Positions 26,684 through 38,594 of a stretch of DNA of 64,000 nucleotides are shown piece by piece (the first letter of the stretch is position 1; each line of letters begins with the position of its first letter). The notes below the pieces were generated by a model. The model was not told the origin of the DNA and ran no database searches. It saw only the letters and a program-made list of their open reading frames with translations. The stretch comes from Torymus aiolomorphi. Its lineage: Eukaryota; Arthropoda; Insecta; Hymenoptera; Torymidae. The translations under genes were made by a program, and so were the position numbers. Location: contig CM070876.1 of the NCBI GenBank assembly GCA_036365515.1, positions 95,303,300 to 95,367,299 of the forward strand, read 5' to 3'.

Positions 26684-27132
26684 AACTGATAAGAATTTTT
26701 CCATCGGTCTTACAGTCTTACAAATTAAATTAAAATAATTAATATTTATGGCAGTCAGATTGCCCTTGTTTATAATCACCCCCGCAGAATCTGAAATAAA
26801 AACTTAATTAAAATCTGGAAAAAACTTTGTTAGCAAAGGACGATCTGACTGCCCACCACCACCACATTGTCCGACGTTTCGAGCCTGCTCCGGCTCCTCC
26901 TCAGGGACTTCCTGAGGAGGAGCCGGAGCAGGCTCGAAACGTCGGACAATGTGGTGGTGGTGGGCAGTCAGATCGTCCTTTGCTAACAAAGTTTTTTCCA
27001 GATTTTAATTAAGTTTTTATTTCAGATTCTGCGGGGGTGATTATAAACAAGGGCAATCTGACTGCCATAAATATTAATTATTTTAATTTAATTTGTAAGA
27101 CTGTAAGACCGATGGAAAAATTCTTATCAGTT
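26684..27132. repeat. 449-bp near-perfect palindrome carrying hammerhead motifs
   Basis: Two arms (26684-26905 and 26911-27132, about 222 bp each) are inverted copies around a 5-base loop (GACTT). The innermost part is GC-rich and contains the hammerhead core. Mirror-image frames on both strands result from the symmetry. This may be two head-to-head Penelope-type fragments, or an artefact of palindrome cloning or assembly. Confidence 0.9.
26869..26908 (-). ncRNA. hammerhead ribozyme (Penelope-type, minimal stem III)
   Basis: Reading the minus strand from 26908: stem I GTCC; core CTGAGGA (C3 to A9, position 7 being variable in hammerheads); stem II GAGCC/GGCTC with loop GGAGCA; then GAAAC; cleavage triplet GTC; and stem I partner GGAC (26872-26869). 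Stem III is only the AC/GT pair, as known for dimeric hammerheads of Penelope-like elements. One extra G sits between the core and stem II. The opposite arm on the plus strand keeps the core but lacks the stem I match. Confidence 0.65.
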
Positions 27133-27950
27133 TATATTACTAGAATTAAATCGTTATTAGTGAAAACAATGAAATCTATTTAAAGTCAAAGAAAGATAAG
27201 AAATGAAGGAAAAACTGCTCTTTCAAAACATATCAAACACTTTCACCTTGTATAGTAAAAAGATACATTAGCGCAATTAACAATATCAAAAATGTATTAC
27301 CGCATTCATTCTCACTGAAAAAAATATAAAATCTTTCAGACACAACTCGGGCATGCAATTTTTAGTAAATGCAAACAAAAAAAAAGAGTAAGAGAAAATT
27401 TGAATTGAAGGTTATGTCGGCTTATGCTTGTAGATTATCGACATTCTATCAATCGATACATTGTTAATCCTATCAATTTATTGTTATAAAAATATAATAA
27501 ATCAATTTACGTGTACTTACCTATATTAGGTGTAGAACTAAAGATGAAAAAGCCGTATGCGAAATTGCACTACAAGTTAACGTTGTTTCTCCGAAGGTCA
27601 CCGGTCGGTGTCGCGCGCGCCAGGCGCCGGCGGCGCGAGCAGCGCCACCGACGTTCAACTTCCGCTATTCCCTTCATGTCAGAGTAAAAATTGTACATAA
27701 AAGCACTAAAAATTACCGTGACAGTTCGGTAAAAAATTCCACATATCAATATAATTTTTAGAATACTTTCGCAGGAAAATTTACTAAACCCAAAATTTAC
27801 CGAGTGCTACTGTAAAACTTAACTTACGGATATTAAATTTTTCTAAGACCACAGCAATAATTATAGAAAACACTCGTAATAATTTCCAGAAAACTCGGGT
27901 GTACCTTGATTAACGTGAATTTCACGGTAATTTTTCCGGAAAAATTCTAT
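27133..27950. other. AT-rich spacer with a GC-rich island and MITE-like ends
   Basis: A GC-rich patch (about 27600-27655, CGCGCGCCAGGCGCCGGCGG) lies within AT-rich DNA. Short inverted words TACCGTGA / TCACGGTAA occur at about 27714 and 27922. The latter borders the truncated gag, so an insertion may have removed the 5' end of the gypsy element. Confidence 0.35.
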
Positions 27951-27956
27951 CCGTGT

Positions 27957-29429
27957 ATAAAGCATTAGCAAATGTACAAATTGAAAGTATTGAAACTTTT
28001 ATTAAAACAATACGTAAAATATATCCATCAACGGATAATATACATTCATTATACGAAAAACTAACACAACAAATTCAAAAATCAGATGAAAATGTACTAT
28101 GTTTTGCAAACAAATTACGAGTATTGGGTACACAAATAATAGAATTAAAAAAATTAGAACCAAATAACAGGAGAAATTTTAACAGAATATAAAACTGGAT
28201 TAAAGACCGACATACTCAGTAGTTTTAAAAAAGGATTAAAACAAGAAATTAGAATCGAACTCGGAGAACACCAAGACATGGATAACGCAGTACAAAAAGC
28301 AATTGAAATAGAATCAAACTTAAAAAAGCAAAATAGCTTAAGGAATGATACTACGAACATATTGTTTAATTTCGAAACTCCAATTCCAAACACAATTAAA
28401 CAAGTTTTTTGCCAATTATGTAAGAAAATAAATCAAGAAGCATTATTTTGCATGAAAGCTTCATGTGTCTATTGTAAAAGTAAGGAGCATGTATCATATC
28501 ATTGCAGAACAGCTAAGCATATAATAAAATTAATTTTCAAATTGTGTAGTACGGAAGGCCACTCAATAGATGCGTGTAAGTTAAATAAGATGCAGAGTAA
28601 TCATTGTCAATACTGCCAAAATATGGGGCACCAAGTTACACAATATCCTACTATTACAGAATACGAGCTGTGTTGGAGATGTAAGGAAAGAGGACACGAT
28701 CCGCTTACGTGCAATAATTCGGTAAAAATTACGGAAGCATGCGACGCCTGTGGCAGCGCGTCACACACAGCCAAAAATTGCCCGTCAGCATTGTGTAAGA
28801 GGTGCAACAACCTCGGGCATTTAATGAAATACTGCACGATAAACAAAGGAACGATATGGTGCGCGATATGTGCAGACGAAGGTCACGAAACCGCGGATTG
28901 CGAGAGCGTAAAAGTTTTAATTATGCAGAATAGACAACAAAACTCTCAGAATAAAGAAATTTGCCAATTATGCGACGCGCCAGGACATTCAGCAAAAACA
29001 TGTAGGAAAAGGAGTAATAATCAACAAAATACATTCCAAAGTAACAACTAAAATCCTTCAAATAAAGCCTCTGAACATCGAGATAAAAATAGAAACGAAT
29101 TTTTCCGAACAAATCATCAAAATGGTCATCATTTCTCAAATAATTCAAATAGTAATTATCGGGGAAACTTTAATACACAAGGTATAAAATGCGAATATTG
29201 TAATTTCACCGGGCATATATTGGAAGATTGTAGAAAATTAAAGAATCTGACGGCACAAATTAAATGCTCTTTTTGCAATAAAAATGGACATCAAATAAAC
29301 AATTGCCATGAAATCAAGATGCTACAAAATATATTCGATAAATTTTGTAAGATTTGTAAAAACACGAATCACACAACTGAGGAATGTGCTTCGCGATCAG
29401 TACTTAATCAACAAACTTCGGAAAACTAA
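27957..29429 (+). pseudogene. gag: Gag polyprotein with about 12 CCHC zinc knuckles
   Basis: The N-terminal part (27957-28192) is a capsid-like helical segment missing its start. A frameshift near 28160 moves to a second frame that reads from there to a TAA at 29049-29051, then continues in the same frame to 29429. The second part is dominated by retroviral CX2CX4HX4C knuckles. Nine are intact (for example CWRCKERGHDPLTC, CKRCNNLGHLMKYC, CEYCNFTGHILEDC). Three have lost a ligand: His to Gln in the first, the first Cys in the third, and the last Cys in the fourth. Most gypsy-type Gag proteins have none to two knuckles, so this expansion is unusual. The role would be RNA binding and packaging. 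The element is 5'-truncated and broken. Confidence 0.8.
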
Positions 29430-29608
29430 CAAATTCTTCTGGAAATGAGTGGACTAGAAGGATTAACAAAAAACCACTCGAAAATAATGCAGATATTAAA
29501 ATAAGTACATTTAATGGTGATAATATTACAAACATAAATCGCAACAAAGGGAAAGATACGGACATTGATTTATTAATTACAAAGAATTTTAGCGATATTA
29601 ATGAAAAT

Positions 29609-30412
29609 ATGAAGGAAAATCAGGAAACTAACAAATTGGAAGAAAAAAATGTTAACAAAATCAATTTCAACGAACCCGAAATAAATAGTGTTGAAAAGGA
29701 AAAAATACAAGAAAGAATAACGGCAACCAAGATTGCAATGTATTTTCTGAAGTTGGAAAACTCACTTCAGTATATCGAAATAGAGAATCATTATACAAAT
29801 AAAATATGTAATTTACTCGTAGATAGTGGAGCTCAATTAAATATTATCAAAGGAAATCAAATCCCTTCTAACATAATTTTTGAAAATAGAAAAATTCGTT
29901 TATTCCGTATCACAGATAAAACTATTGAGACATTAGGAGTAATAAAAATGAAAATCAATGGACTAAATATTGAGTTTCATGTTGCACCAAAAGATTTTTC
30001 TCTACCCTACGACGGAATTTTACGAATTAAAATTCTTACTGAACAAAAATTAAGACTAGACGAGGGTTATTTACAAATAAATAATAATAAAATCAAGCTA
30101 AAACCAGCCCATAAACTAAATCATAATCTTAATATAGTAACTGAAAACCTACAAAAAACGGATAAAGAAATTAAATCAAGAGTAACAATAGAACAAAAGG
30201 AATTTTTAAAGAAAATGTTGGAAAATACGAATGAAAAACAAAATTCAACACATGTAATTCATAGGGATTGTGAACAAGTAATACAAATTAACGAAAAAAC
30301 TGAAAATTTTCAAATTGAGGATGAAACGGAGAAATCGTCTTGTTTAATATCTTATGAACCTGAGTTAATCAATAAAAATGAAGTAAATATAAATTCAGAA
30401 ATAACATTATAA
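29609..30412 (+). pseudogene. pol: Pol N-terminus: aspartic protease
   Basis: The frame from ATG 29609 reads 267 residues. After a Lys/Asn-rich leader comes the retropepsin active-site segment LLVDSGAQLNII (residues about 70-82), with Asp as catalytic residue. The flap and second half follow (GILRIKIL near residue 145). The frame ends at a TAA where the pol reading should continue; the RT frame resumes 37 bp later. Retroviral-type protease would process Gag and Pol. The 180 bp between gag and this frame contain only short open stretches. Confidence 0.75.
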
Positions 30413-30448
30413 TGTTATTATAATGATTATAATTATAATGATGACGTT

Positions 30449-31939
30449 ATGAAAATTTTAAATACGATTCCAATATTAGAGGCAGAAGGAAAGGATTTAC
30501 AAAAAAAAATGTTAAATGAAATTCTACCAGAAAATATAAATGATTTACATTATGAGAAAATTCTGGAAAATGACGAAAATAATATTAAGTCATTAATAAA
30601 TAATATTAATATTGCTTTTGAAAATAATGACCAAGCAATCGATTTTGAGGAAATCGAATCAAAAGATTATAAACAATTTTTGACAATAATGAATAAAAAG
30701 ATTGAAGTAGATTTAGAAGATTATAATAAACTCTATGGAAATGAAAAAGAATATAGCTTTATATCTTATGAAATAGACAATTTACCTGAAGGTTTTCAGA
30801 TAACAGAAGACTTTAACATAGATGAAAACGAAATTTTAAATTTGGGATCAACAAATTTTATACGAAAAAATGAGTTAGTACAAGATTTTAAAGAATATAA
30901 TAGAGAAGAAAGATTATTAGAAAAAATATGTTACGAAAACTTGCCTGAAAATAGTAAAACAATGATTAAGAATCTAGTATTGAAAAATAAGGATATATTT
31001 TGGCTAGAGGGAGTCAGTTTAGGATCATGTAATGTAGAACAACATGAAATAAATTTAACAGATGATAAACCCGTATACGTAAAGCAATTTCCTTTACCTC
31101 ATAAATTAAAAGAAATCGCGATAGAGGAAACTCAAAAATTAGTAACAAATGACCTAGTTCGAAACTCAAAAAGTACTTTTAATGCTCCAGCATGGATTGT
31201 AGCAAAAAAACAGTTAGCAGACGGAAAAAAACGATGGCGTTTAGTAATAGATTACAGAAAACTAAACGAAAAGACAATTCCAGATCCATATTTACTCCCA
31301 AACATTCCAGAAATATTCGATCAATTGGGGAAAACTAAGTTATATCACGTTATAGATTTAAAATCGGGGTTTCACCAAATTCTTATGAAACCAAGTGATA
31401 TACATAAAACTGCATTTATCATCAATCCATTGGGACGTTTTGAATTTCGAGTATCACCTTTTGGATTGAGAAACTCACCGCGTACATTTCAAAGAGTTTT
31501 AAATACAGTTTTACGCGATTTAATCGGTAAAATATGCTTCGTATTCATCGACGATATAATTATTTTCGGCGGCACTATGACAGAAACTAACGAAAGATTC
31601 AATGCAGTTGCACAAAAATTACGGGAAGCAAATTTAACATTAGAACCAGAAAAATGTGAATTTCTAAAAAACGAAGGTCATATTATTAGTGAACACGGAA
31701 TAAAACCTGATCCAAAGAAAGTGGAAGCAGTAAACAAATTTCCAACGCCTAAACATGTTAAAAAGGTTAGGGAATTTCTAGGACTTTCAGGTTACTATAG
31801 AAGATTTATAAAAAATTACGCAAAAATAACAAAACCGTTAAATATATTACTAGAAAAGGACATAAAATTTCATTGGGAAACGATCAACAAAAAGCTTTTG
31901 AGGAAATTAAAGAATTATAATGTACAGCACCAGTTTTAG
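30449..31939 (+). pseudogene. pol: Pol: reverse transcriptase
   Basis: The frame of 496 residues has an acidic, Asn/Glu-rich N-terminal half. The reverse transcriptase palm and fingers follow: RLVIDYRKLN (about residue 270), HVIDLKSGFHQI with the first catalytic Asp, FGLRNSPRTFQR, and FIDDIIIF in place of the common YxDD, giving the two remaining catalytic Asp. The thumb includes LSGYYRRFI. Near 31890 a frameshift breaks the connection to RNase H, and the last residues are out of frame. Closest style is Ty3/gypsy (Metaviridae, errantivirus-like) Pol. Confidence 0.9.
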
Positions 31940-33117
31940 AATATCCGCGTTTTGATGAACCATTCATTATTACAACAGATGCTTCGAATTCTGCTTTAGG
32001 TGCAGTTTTGTCGCAAGGAAAAATTGGCAAAGACCCAGCGACAGCTTACGCATCACGAAGTCTACATAAAGCGGAAACTAAATATCACACCTATGAAAAG
32101 GAAGCATTGGCAATAATGTTTGCCATAAAAACGTTTAAAAATTACGTATATGGAAATAAATTCACAATAGTTACTGATCACAAACCGCTGTTATGGTTAA
32201 GATCAGCTGATAATAATACAAGAGTCCAAAAATGGAGACTAAAACTATCAGATTATGAATTTGATATCGTATACAAACCAGGAAAACAGAACGCAAATGC
32301 AGATGTTCTATCTAGAAATCCAGTAGAGATATTTGTTATTACCAGAGCACAAAATAAGAAAATATTAAATAAAAATAACGAACAACCGAGAAATCTTAGT
32401 AATGATGACAAAATCAAAGTAATGAATGAAGATAGACAGAAAATTAAGGGAAAAGGGGGCAGACCTAGGAAAAATGACAAAAAAATGACTACGGGTAGAA
32501 AAGAAGAGAAAATTGAGGAAAACAAAGAAAATATATCGGAAATTAATAATATCATTTATTCTAAAAGTTCTATACAATTTAGAAATGATAAAATTGTTCA
32601 TTTAATAAATTTAAAAGGAAAATCATTAGATAAAAATAGTGAATTATTAATCAAAAGTAAAAAAATAAAACCAAAACTATCACTTACAAAAGATAATATA
32701 GATATAATAAATATAGAGAATAAAAAACTATTCATGTTATACATAGATACGTCCGTATCATGTAAATTAATAAAAGAAAATTTAGCGAAATTATTTAATC
32801 AATTAAAAGAATTATTAGTTACTAAGAATATATGTATTTATAGTATTTCTAGGGATATAGAAATTTTAAATACAAGTTGGTTAGAAATAGAGGAAATATT
32901 AAAAGAAATATTTAACAATACAAATATAAAGGTAATAATATGTTTAAATAATATTGAATATGTAAAAATTGAAGACCGGGATAAAATTAACATGTATCAC
33001 TCCTCTATGATAGAAGGACATTCAGGTGTAAATAGAACATACAATAAACTTAAGGAAAAATATTTTTGGAAAAACTTAAAATCAGACATCCAAAATAGAA
33101 GTTTGTCAAAGAAATAA
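31919..33117 (+). pseudogene. pol: Pol: RNase H, long basic linker, integrase zinc finger
   Basis: RNase H is read in a frame shifted relative to RT: TTDASNSALGAVLSQ (first Asp), HTYEKEALA (Glu) and IVTDHKPL (Asp) are present, ending about 32335 with the typical NADVLSRNP. An unusually long spacer follows, about 220 residues rich in Lys, Asn, Ile and Glu. It includes an AT-hook-like GRPRK near 32459-32473. The integrase HHCC domain then begins (MYHSSMIEGHSG, about 32990) and is lost to a frameshift before the second Cys pair near 33100. Confidence 0.85.
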
Positions 33118-33963
33118 ATTAAAGCGGAAAAAGACTAAATAACCAATGATTATCACAGATACACCGGGGAAAGCATTCGATAAAATCCCAATGAATATTG
33201 TAGGACCATTTAATCTTATTAAAAATAATAATAAAATATTTTATCTATACAGGATCAATTATCAAAATTTGTAATTTTAGTATGTTTAAAAGATCAAACA
33301 GCAGAATCGGTTTCAGATGCTTTTATAAAAAGATTTATATGTATATTTGGATGTCCAAAGATAGTACTAACCGATAGAGGGGCAAATTTCACGAATAAAA
33401 TAATGAAACAGATAGCTAAAAGGTTTAAATTTGATAAAATTGAAACTACAGCTTTCTCTCCGCAATCTAATGGTTCATTAGAAAGAGCACACCACCCGTT
33501 GTGTGAATATTTAAAAAATTTTTCTACAAAGAAATATGAATGGGATGAACTATTAGATTTTGCACAATATCATTATAATACTAGTGTACATACTAGCCAT
33601 CAATTCACACCATATGAACTAGTTTTTGCCTGTCCTGCTAGAATTCCGTCTAGCGAACCAGTAAAAAAATCAGAATTATTACCGACCTATAATGGATATT
33701 TAGAAAAACTGATTAATAATATGAGAGAAATTGCCTTAATAGCAAAACAAAAATTAATAATGTCAAAACAAAAATCAAAGATATATTATGACAGATTTAT
33801 TAACCCAAGAGAATTTAAAATGGGAGATAAAGTATCGTTGATCAAATAACCTAAACCAGGGAAACTTGAAAAAGATCATTATCATGGCCCTTTTAACATT
33901 ATTAAAATAAATGAAAATAATAATGTTGTCATAGACTATAAAGGAAAGGCAAAAAGAGTCCAT
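33118..33963 (+). pseudogene. pol: Pol: integrase core and C-terminus
   Basis: The catalytic core is read mainly in one frame from about 33245: TIQDQLSKF (first Asp), VLTDRGANF (second Asp) and SNGSLERAH (Glu) form the DDE triad. An SH3-like region with FKMGDKVSLIK follows. An in-frame TAA at 33847-33849 is followed by the rest of the conserved C-terminus (YHGPFNIIKI...HTNKL) to about 33962. Upstream, 33118-33245 holds a displaced frame and a stop, so at least two lesions separate the zinc finger from the core. Confidence 0.85.
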
Positions 33964-34030
33964 ACAAATAAATTAAGCCTTGTTAATAATAAAGAATAGT
34001 AACATAATTATCTTAGAGGAACTGGACACC

Positions 34031-36085
34031 ATGTATCTTTCAATCATTGTACTTCTAACGCTTTTTAAAGCAAATCACACAATTATTGGTTTTAATTGCG
34101 GTTCAGCAGATCCAGCAGTATCGACATACTCATTAGTGGACACAGGAGCATGCGATTTTCACGAGGATAATCTACAGATATCAAACACAACGATCGAATT
34201 ACTACAATTAGCGGAATTTAAAAGTAGTAGAGTTATTCAGTGCAAAATCGAAATTTCTCGTACAATTTATAATTGCGGAATGTTTGTCATTTAGGGCCTG
34301 TAGAAAACGGATTACAAGAATATTTATATGAAGTTAGTGCAGAAGATGTAAATTTATTCATGAAATGGTAATATTTAAATATGATAACTCACTCACTATA
34401 GCCGACATTAGAGTAAACGAAACAAAAACTGTAGGGATTGACCTCGCGGGAAAAGTAACAGAAAGATCGTGTTCAGGAGGGACATATGCTGATAGCTACG
34501 GAAGTTGGGATAAAGTTCTTGTTCAGGGCATTATAAAAATTACACTTACCGAAGAATATGCAAAAGTTAATCTGAATAATAACAAAATACATTTAAGTTC
34601 AGGAACAGTTTCCAAATTTTCCGACGAATATTGCATAGATATACAAGCAGGTTATACATTTTGGACACATTTCTCAGATGAAAATTGCCTTAATAATAAA
34701 TATGATACTTTATATAGTAGTACTGTAACAAAGACTTTATTTCGAAATAATGAAATTATCTATACTGTAAATACATACGATTTATCTTTCTCATTAACAG
34801 CGATCGAAAAAATTAAATTCTTCGATCGAATCATCACGAAAACAGAACACCCAAAATTGTTTATTTATGAAAAGGTAGATAATGTTTTATTCGATAACGA
34901 TATTAGACAAGAAAGAGATTATGTCATTATAAATATTTTTTCTTACATTAATGCAAAATTCGTACATTTAGAAAGACATTTTAGAATGCAATTTAAAAGT
35001 ATATCTTTAAATATGTTGACAAAAATGTGCGAAGTAGAAAGGAGGGAAATTCAAAATTCCTTATCATTAGCATCCAATTCCCCAGACGAGTTTGCCTACA
35101 ATATAATGCAAAAACCAGGATACCTCACCAAACTTGCGGGAGAGGCTGTACATATAATAAAATGTACACCCACAAATGCGAAAATACATCACACCAAGGA
35201 ATGTTACGAAGAGCTTCCAGTTGTAGCAGGTAACACAACATGGTTCCTTACACCAAAAACACATATACTGGTGAAAACAGGAACATAGGTTGACTGCGAC
35301 ACCATAATTTCTCCTACTATAAAATAGATGAAAATTGGATAAATCTGCTGCCGAAACCAAGAATAATAGAGAAAAATATTACAATTTTTAAAACACGAAT
35401 ATCAAAAGACTGGGAACCAGAAAAGCTAAGCTCACTGGCCACCAGTGGAATTTACTCCCAGCAAGATTTAGAGAAATTCGAGGAAAGATTACTCTTCCCA
35501 CTTGAGAAAAAAGCAATTATCAATACAATAACATACGTCACACAGAGTTCAAGTTCTGTAAAGGATGATATTATGAAAAACCTTCTTACAGAAAACACAC
35601 TGTCGCATATTGTCGAAAGCACCTGGAATAAAATTGTTAAAAAATACGAGGAATATGGCATGATAAGTTCTGGAATAATAATGACACTTCTAATATGCCA
35701 ATTCACTAAAATGATGGTTGACTTAATAATACGAGGATGTGCTCTACACACATTATACGGATGGTCAACGAAGTTACTCGGAGCCATCTTTAGTTTAGTG
35801 ACACACCTGTTGGTAGCATTAAATAAAAATATTGTTGAACAGAATATAAGAAAATCAGCTAGAGAAGAAATTGAATTGCAAGAGGTAAGGGTCCAAAGAC
35901 CAATTATATCTAATCCTATTCTAAAAAACTCAAAAATTCAAAAAAGGGTAGAATTTGAACTTCAACCACCAAAAACACCAAAATTCCAAAAATTTAGACC
36001 TTTACCCCCAATTCCATTAACAGCTCCATCTACGAATGCACAAAATGACGAAAGTTCTATATCAGTATCTATATTTGAAATTTGA
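34031..36085 (+). pseudogene. env: envelope glycoprotein-like protein, broken
   Basis: The frame opens at ATG 34031 with a hydrophobic signal-peptide-like segment (about 20 residues) and a Cys-containing ectodomain start. It is interrupted near 34294, resumes at about 34350 to 35288, and again at about 35330-36085. The last third has a long hydrophobic membrane-spanning region (about 35675-35830) and a cytoplasmic tail with Pro-rich LPPIPLTAP. The layout (signal, Cys-rich ectodomain, membrane anchor, tail) is that of a viral fusion glycoprotein. The N-terminal pattern resembles chuvirus-type glycoproteins found in other insect retrotransposons rather than the baculovirus F-type of classical errantiviruses; this is from memory of the family and unconfirmed. 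There are at least two lesions. Confidence 0.65.
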
Positions 36086-36150
36086 TTTAAAATTTGATTT
36101 GATTTTAAAATTCTAAAATGTCAATCCTTTCATTAAATAAATATTATCTT

Positions 36151-36163
36151 AAGGGGGGAGGAA
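36151..36163 (+). promoter_or_regulatory. polypurine tract of the gypsy element
   Basis: AAGGGGGGAGGAA directly precedes an LTR-like start (TGATGTAAC). It would prime plus-strand DNA synthesis. A similar tract marks another element at 39415. Confidence 0.75.
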
Positions 36164-36166
36164 ATA

Positions 36167-36440
36167 TGATGTAACTAAACCCCAGCAAATGTGAATAATA
36201 TTTATTTCATTTAATAAAATAAATTTCCGACCTTAAGGGCGCAAAGGAAATTGATCTATATCACTTAAACTAGAATCAAGAATTAATAAAAAGAAAACAA
36301 AAACTAACTTTTAATTTTAAACAATATTAATTTAAGGAAAGTATAATTAAATAATATCTTGATAAATTTATAAGAATAAAATAATAATAAATAAGAATAA
36401 GGACAAGCAGGGAGGGAAGTGAATGATCACTTGAATCATT
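36167..36440 (+). repeat. 3' LTR of the gypsy element (start)
   Basis: The LTR begins at the first TG after the polypurine tract. It is AT-rich, with several AATAAA words. It appears to be split by the solo LTR at 36445 and to resume at 37603; the true right end is not resolved. Confidence 0.5.
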
Positions 36441-36666
36441 CCCTTGTAACGGCCTGCGCATGTACGTGCGCGGGTATGCGTGTATCGGTGTGCGCGAACG
36501 AGACATGAGGCGAGTCTCGGCACACCGCGTCGGCACGCACTAATACCCGAAAAGTAAACACCTCTCAACCTTACGCGAAGGACAAGGCCGAGAGATGCTT
36601 GCGCGTGCCGACGAAGCAGCAGGTGATCAGTATCGTTTCGGCCATTGCCGCGAGCAATAGCCTGCC

Positions 36667-36731
<65 letters not shown>

Positions 36732-37606
36732 CGAGTGTGCCGAAAAAGTGCACGCGACTGCAGTCGAGGCGCAGGAGCGCAGAGAGGCGAGTGAGAGAGA
36801 GAGAGAGAGAGCGCCGTTAGCATCTCGGCCGACCCCCTGCGGCGGCCCGACTGCCAGCGAAGGAGAGAGAGAGAGAGAGAGCGAGAGACGCTAATTCGAG
36901 CCTGTGCAGTGGCAGAGGATCTGCAGGCAGCCGAGCCAGCGGCAAGAGAGAGGGAGAGAGACGCCAACGGCAACAGCAACGCGCATAACCGCAAGGTAGG
37001 TCCTGACCAGGGACGCGCGCGCGCTCTCCCCGCGGACGACGAGCGTCCGGAGAGCGAGACTCGGGCGAGCGAGCGAGGCTCACCGACGCGCGCGTGTGTG
37101 TCGATCGCGCGCGGCGATCGACCAACGTCGATGCGAGCCGCTTCTGCGAGTGCGTGCGCGCGATCGCACGCACACGTACATATAGCGCGGGCGCACCACC
37201 CGTATCGGCGCGTATACAGGATACGCGCCGCGCGTATTAAACTTATTACGCCCGCGGGGCAATAAAGTTACAGTCTTCTTTTTAGCTTCGAGTTCGCCTA
37301 TTATTTGGCGCGCATTCCCTTCCCTTTTCCACGTCGGTGGCGCGGCGGTATAGGATACCACCGGCCTCCGCGGGCGCGAGTACGCGGAACTCGCGCAGAT
37401 CTGAGCAGCCGAGGAAGCACGCACGAGAGAGACAGCGCGACAGCGAAGTCGCGCGTCGTAACGCCGGTAGGTACGGCTGAGTGAGGAGATTTCGCCGAGG
37501 GTTGGCACGAGCCAGTGCTCGCGCCTATCAACTGCTGCGGCGTTCATCGGCAATTCCGCTTCGGGGATTTGCGGCACTGAGGGGAAAACCTGCCCCGTTA
37601 CACCCT
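36441..37606 (+). mobile_element. solo LTR with 4-bp target-site duplication
   Basis: The LTR spans 36445-37602 (1158 bp). It starts TGTAACGG and ends with the exact complement CCGTTACA. The four bases on each side are CCCT (36441-36444 and 37603-37606). It has a (GA)n tract, a TATA-like ACATATAGCG near 37180 and AATAAA at 37260. The GC-rich reading frames inside are by-products. A solo LTR is left when two LTRs recombine and delete the internal region. Confidence 0.9.
36673..36729. repeat. (GA)n microsatellite inside the solo LTR
   Basis: GA run; smaller GA runs follow at about 36793 and 36862. It lies in the putative U3/promoter part. Confidence 0.95.
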
Positions 37607-38594
37607 ATATATTTCTCCTTATCTTGTATTCACTACATAATTATTTAATATACACATTATTTGAAAAAAATAGTCAATCAATTGTAATTTATGTAAATAC
37701 TGCAAAACAAAATATTCTTTGTCTTTAGAGTTTAATGATTATTAATAAATTTTTTTTGTGCGAGATTCTATATACAGTCAAGGTGTATATTTCTATGCAA
37801 AATTCTAATGTATAAATGCAAACCATATTAATAATATTTCAAGATATTTTTACATCGAAAGTTTTGTAATTTATTGATAATTTAATTAATTGAAAATTAT
37901 AAAAAAAAAAAAAAATTCACTTTTAAAAGAACAAATAAGCCAAATATTACTAAAAAAAATTATAAAATTAATCTTTTTACGAAATAAAGTTGTACGATAT
38001 GAACATCAGTTTCAAAATAACAGAATACGAAAACTTGCGATTGTTGCGACTTTTTATATTAAAACAAGTAATTATTATGTATTTATTCTATAAGCGTTAA
38101 TTCAGATTAAATTATTGTAGCCCATAAGCGAAAAAGGTATTAAAATTTGAATTTTACGAATAACAAAATGAATTTAGAAAATGATAATTTGCAAAAGGAA
38201 ATATAGGAGGACAGGGAAAGGTCGTGAAATAAAAAGAGGAAAACTACAAGGAAACATTTGTTTTTATTAATACAAATTCATATCAATATTATAGTACATA
38301 TTTTATTATGAAATATAATAAACAATAGGAATACAAAGGGCTTTTGAAGACCAGATCCTGCCCAATGAAGCAGCAAGTACCTTCACTTGATTGTCTAAAG
38401 ATGACCCGGACTCGCCAATCGACCACCACGTCCAAGAAGAAGAACAACCTTTCCAGGCCATAAAAATCTTCTTCTTCGTCAGCCTGAACCCCAAGAGTAA
38501 GCACTAAGCAGCCATTCAGGATTGAGGCTGATTGTTGATGTTTTAATGAGACAGCCAACTCCATTAGGTCAAAATCTGGCTTCGCCAGATTTTA
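37607..38594. other. AT-rich sequence; rest of the gypsy LTR, then possible 3' UTR
   Basis: The first part (to about 38150) is AT-rich without a gene. The part from 38290 to 38594 would be downstream sequence of the small minus-strand gene candidate, with AATAAA on the minus strand near 38305. Confidence 0.35.

Larger units (their letters stand above)
27957..36400 (+). mobile_element. Ty3/gypsy retrotransposon with envelope, 5'-truncated
   Basis: Gag with many zinc knuckles, aspartic protease, reverse transcriptase, RNase H, DDE integrase and an envelope-like frame follow each other in gypsy order, then a polypurine tract (36151-36163) and the start of a 3' LTR (36167 or 36170). No 5' LTR or primer-binding site is seen upstream of 27957. 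Several frameshifts and stops make it non-functional. A 1158-bp solo LTR lies at 36445, probably nested in the 3' LTR. Confidence 0.9.

Noticed and set aside
26804..27012. Two mirrored His/Pro-rich frames on opposite strands
   Set aside because: Produced by the symmetry of the palindrome.
36327..37577. Long Arg/Ser-rich frames on both strands
   Set aside because: They lie entirely within the GC-rich solo LTR with (GA)n tracts and continue across its promoter and poly(A) regions.
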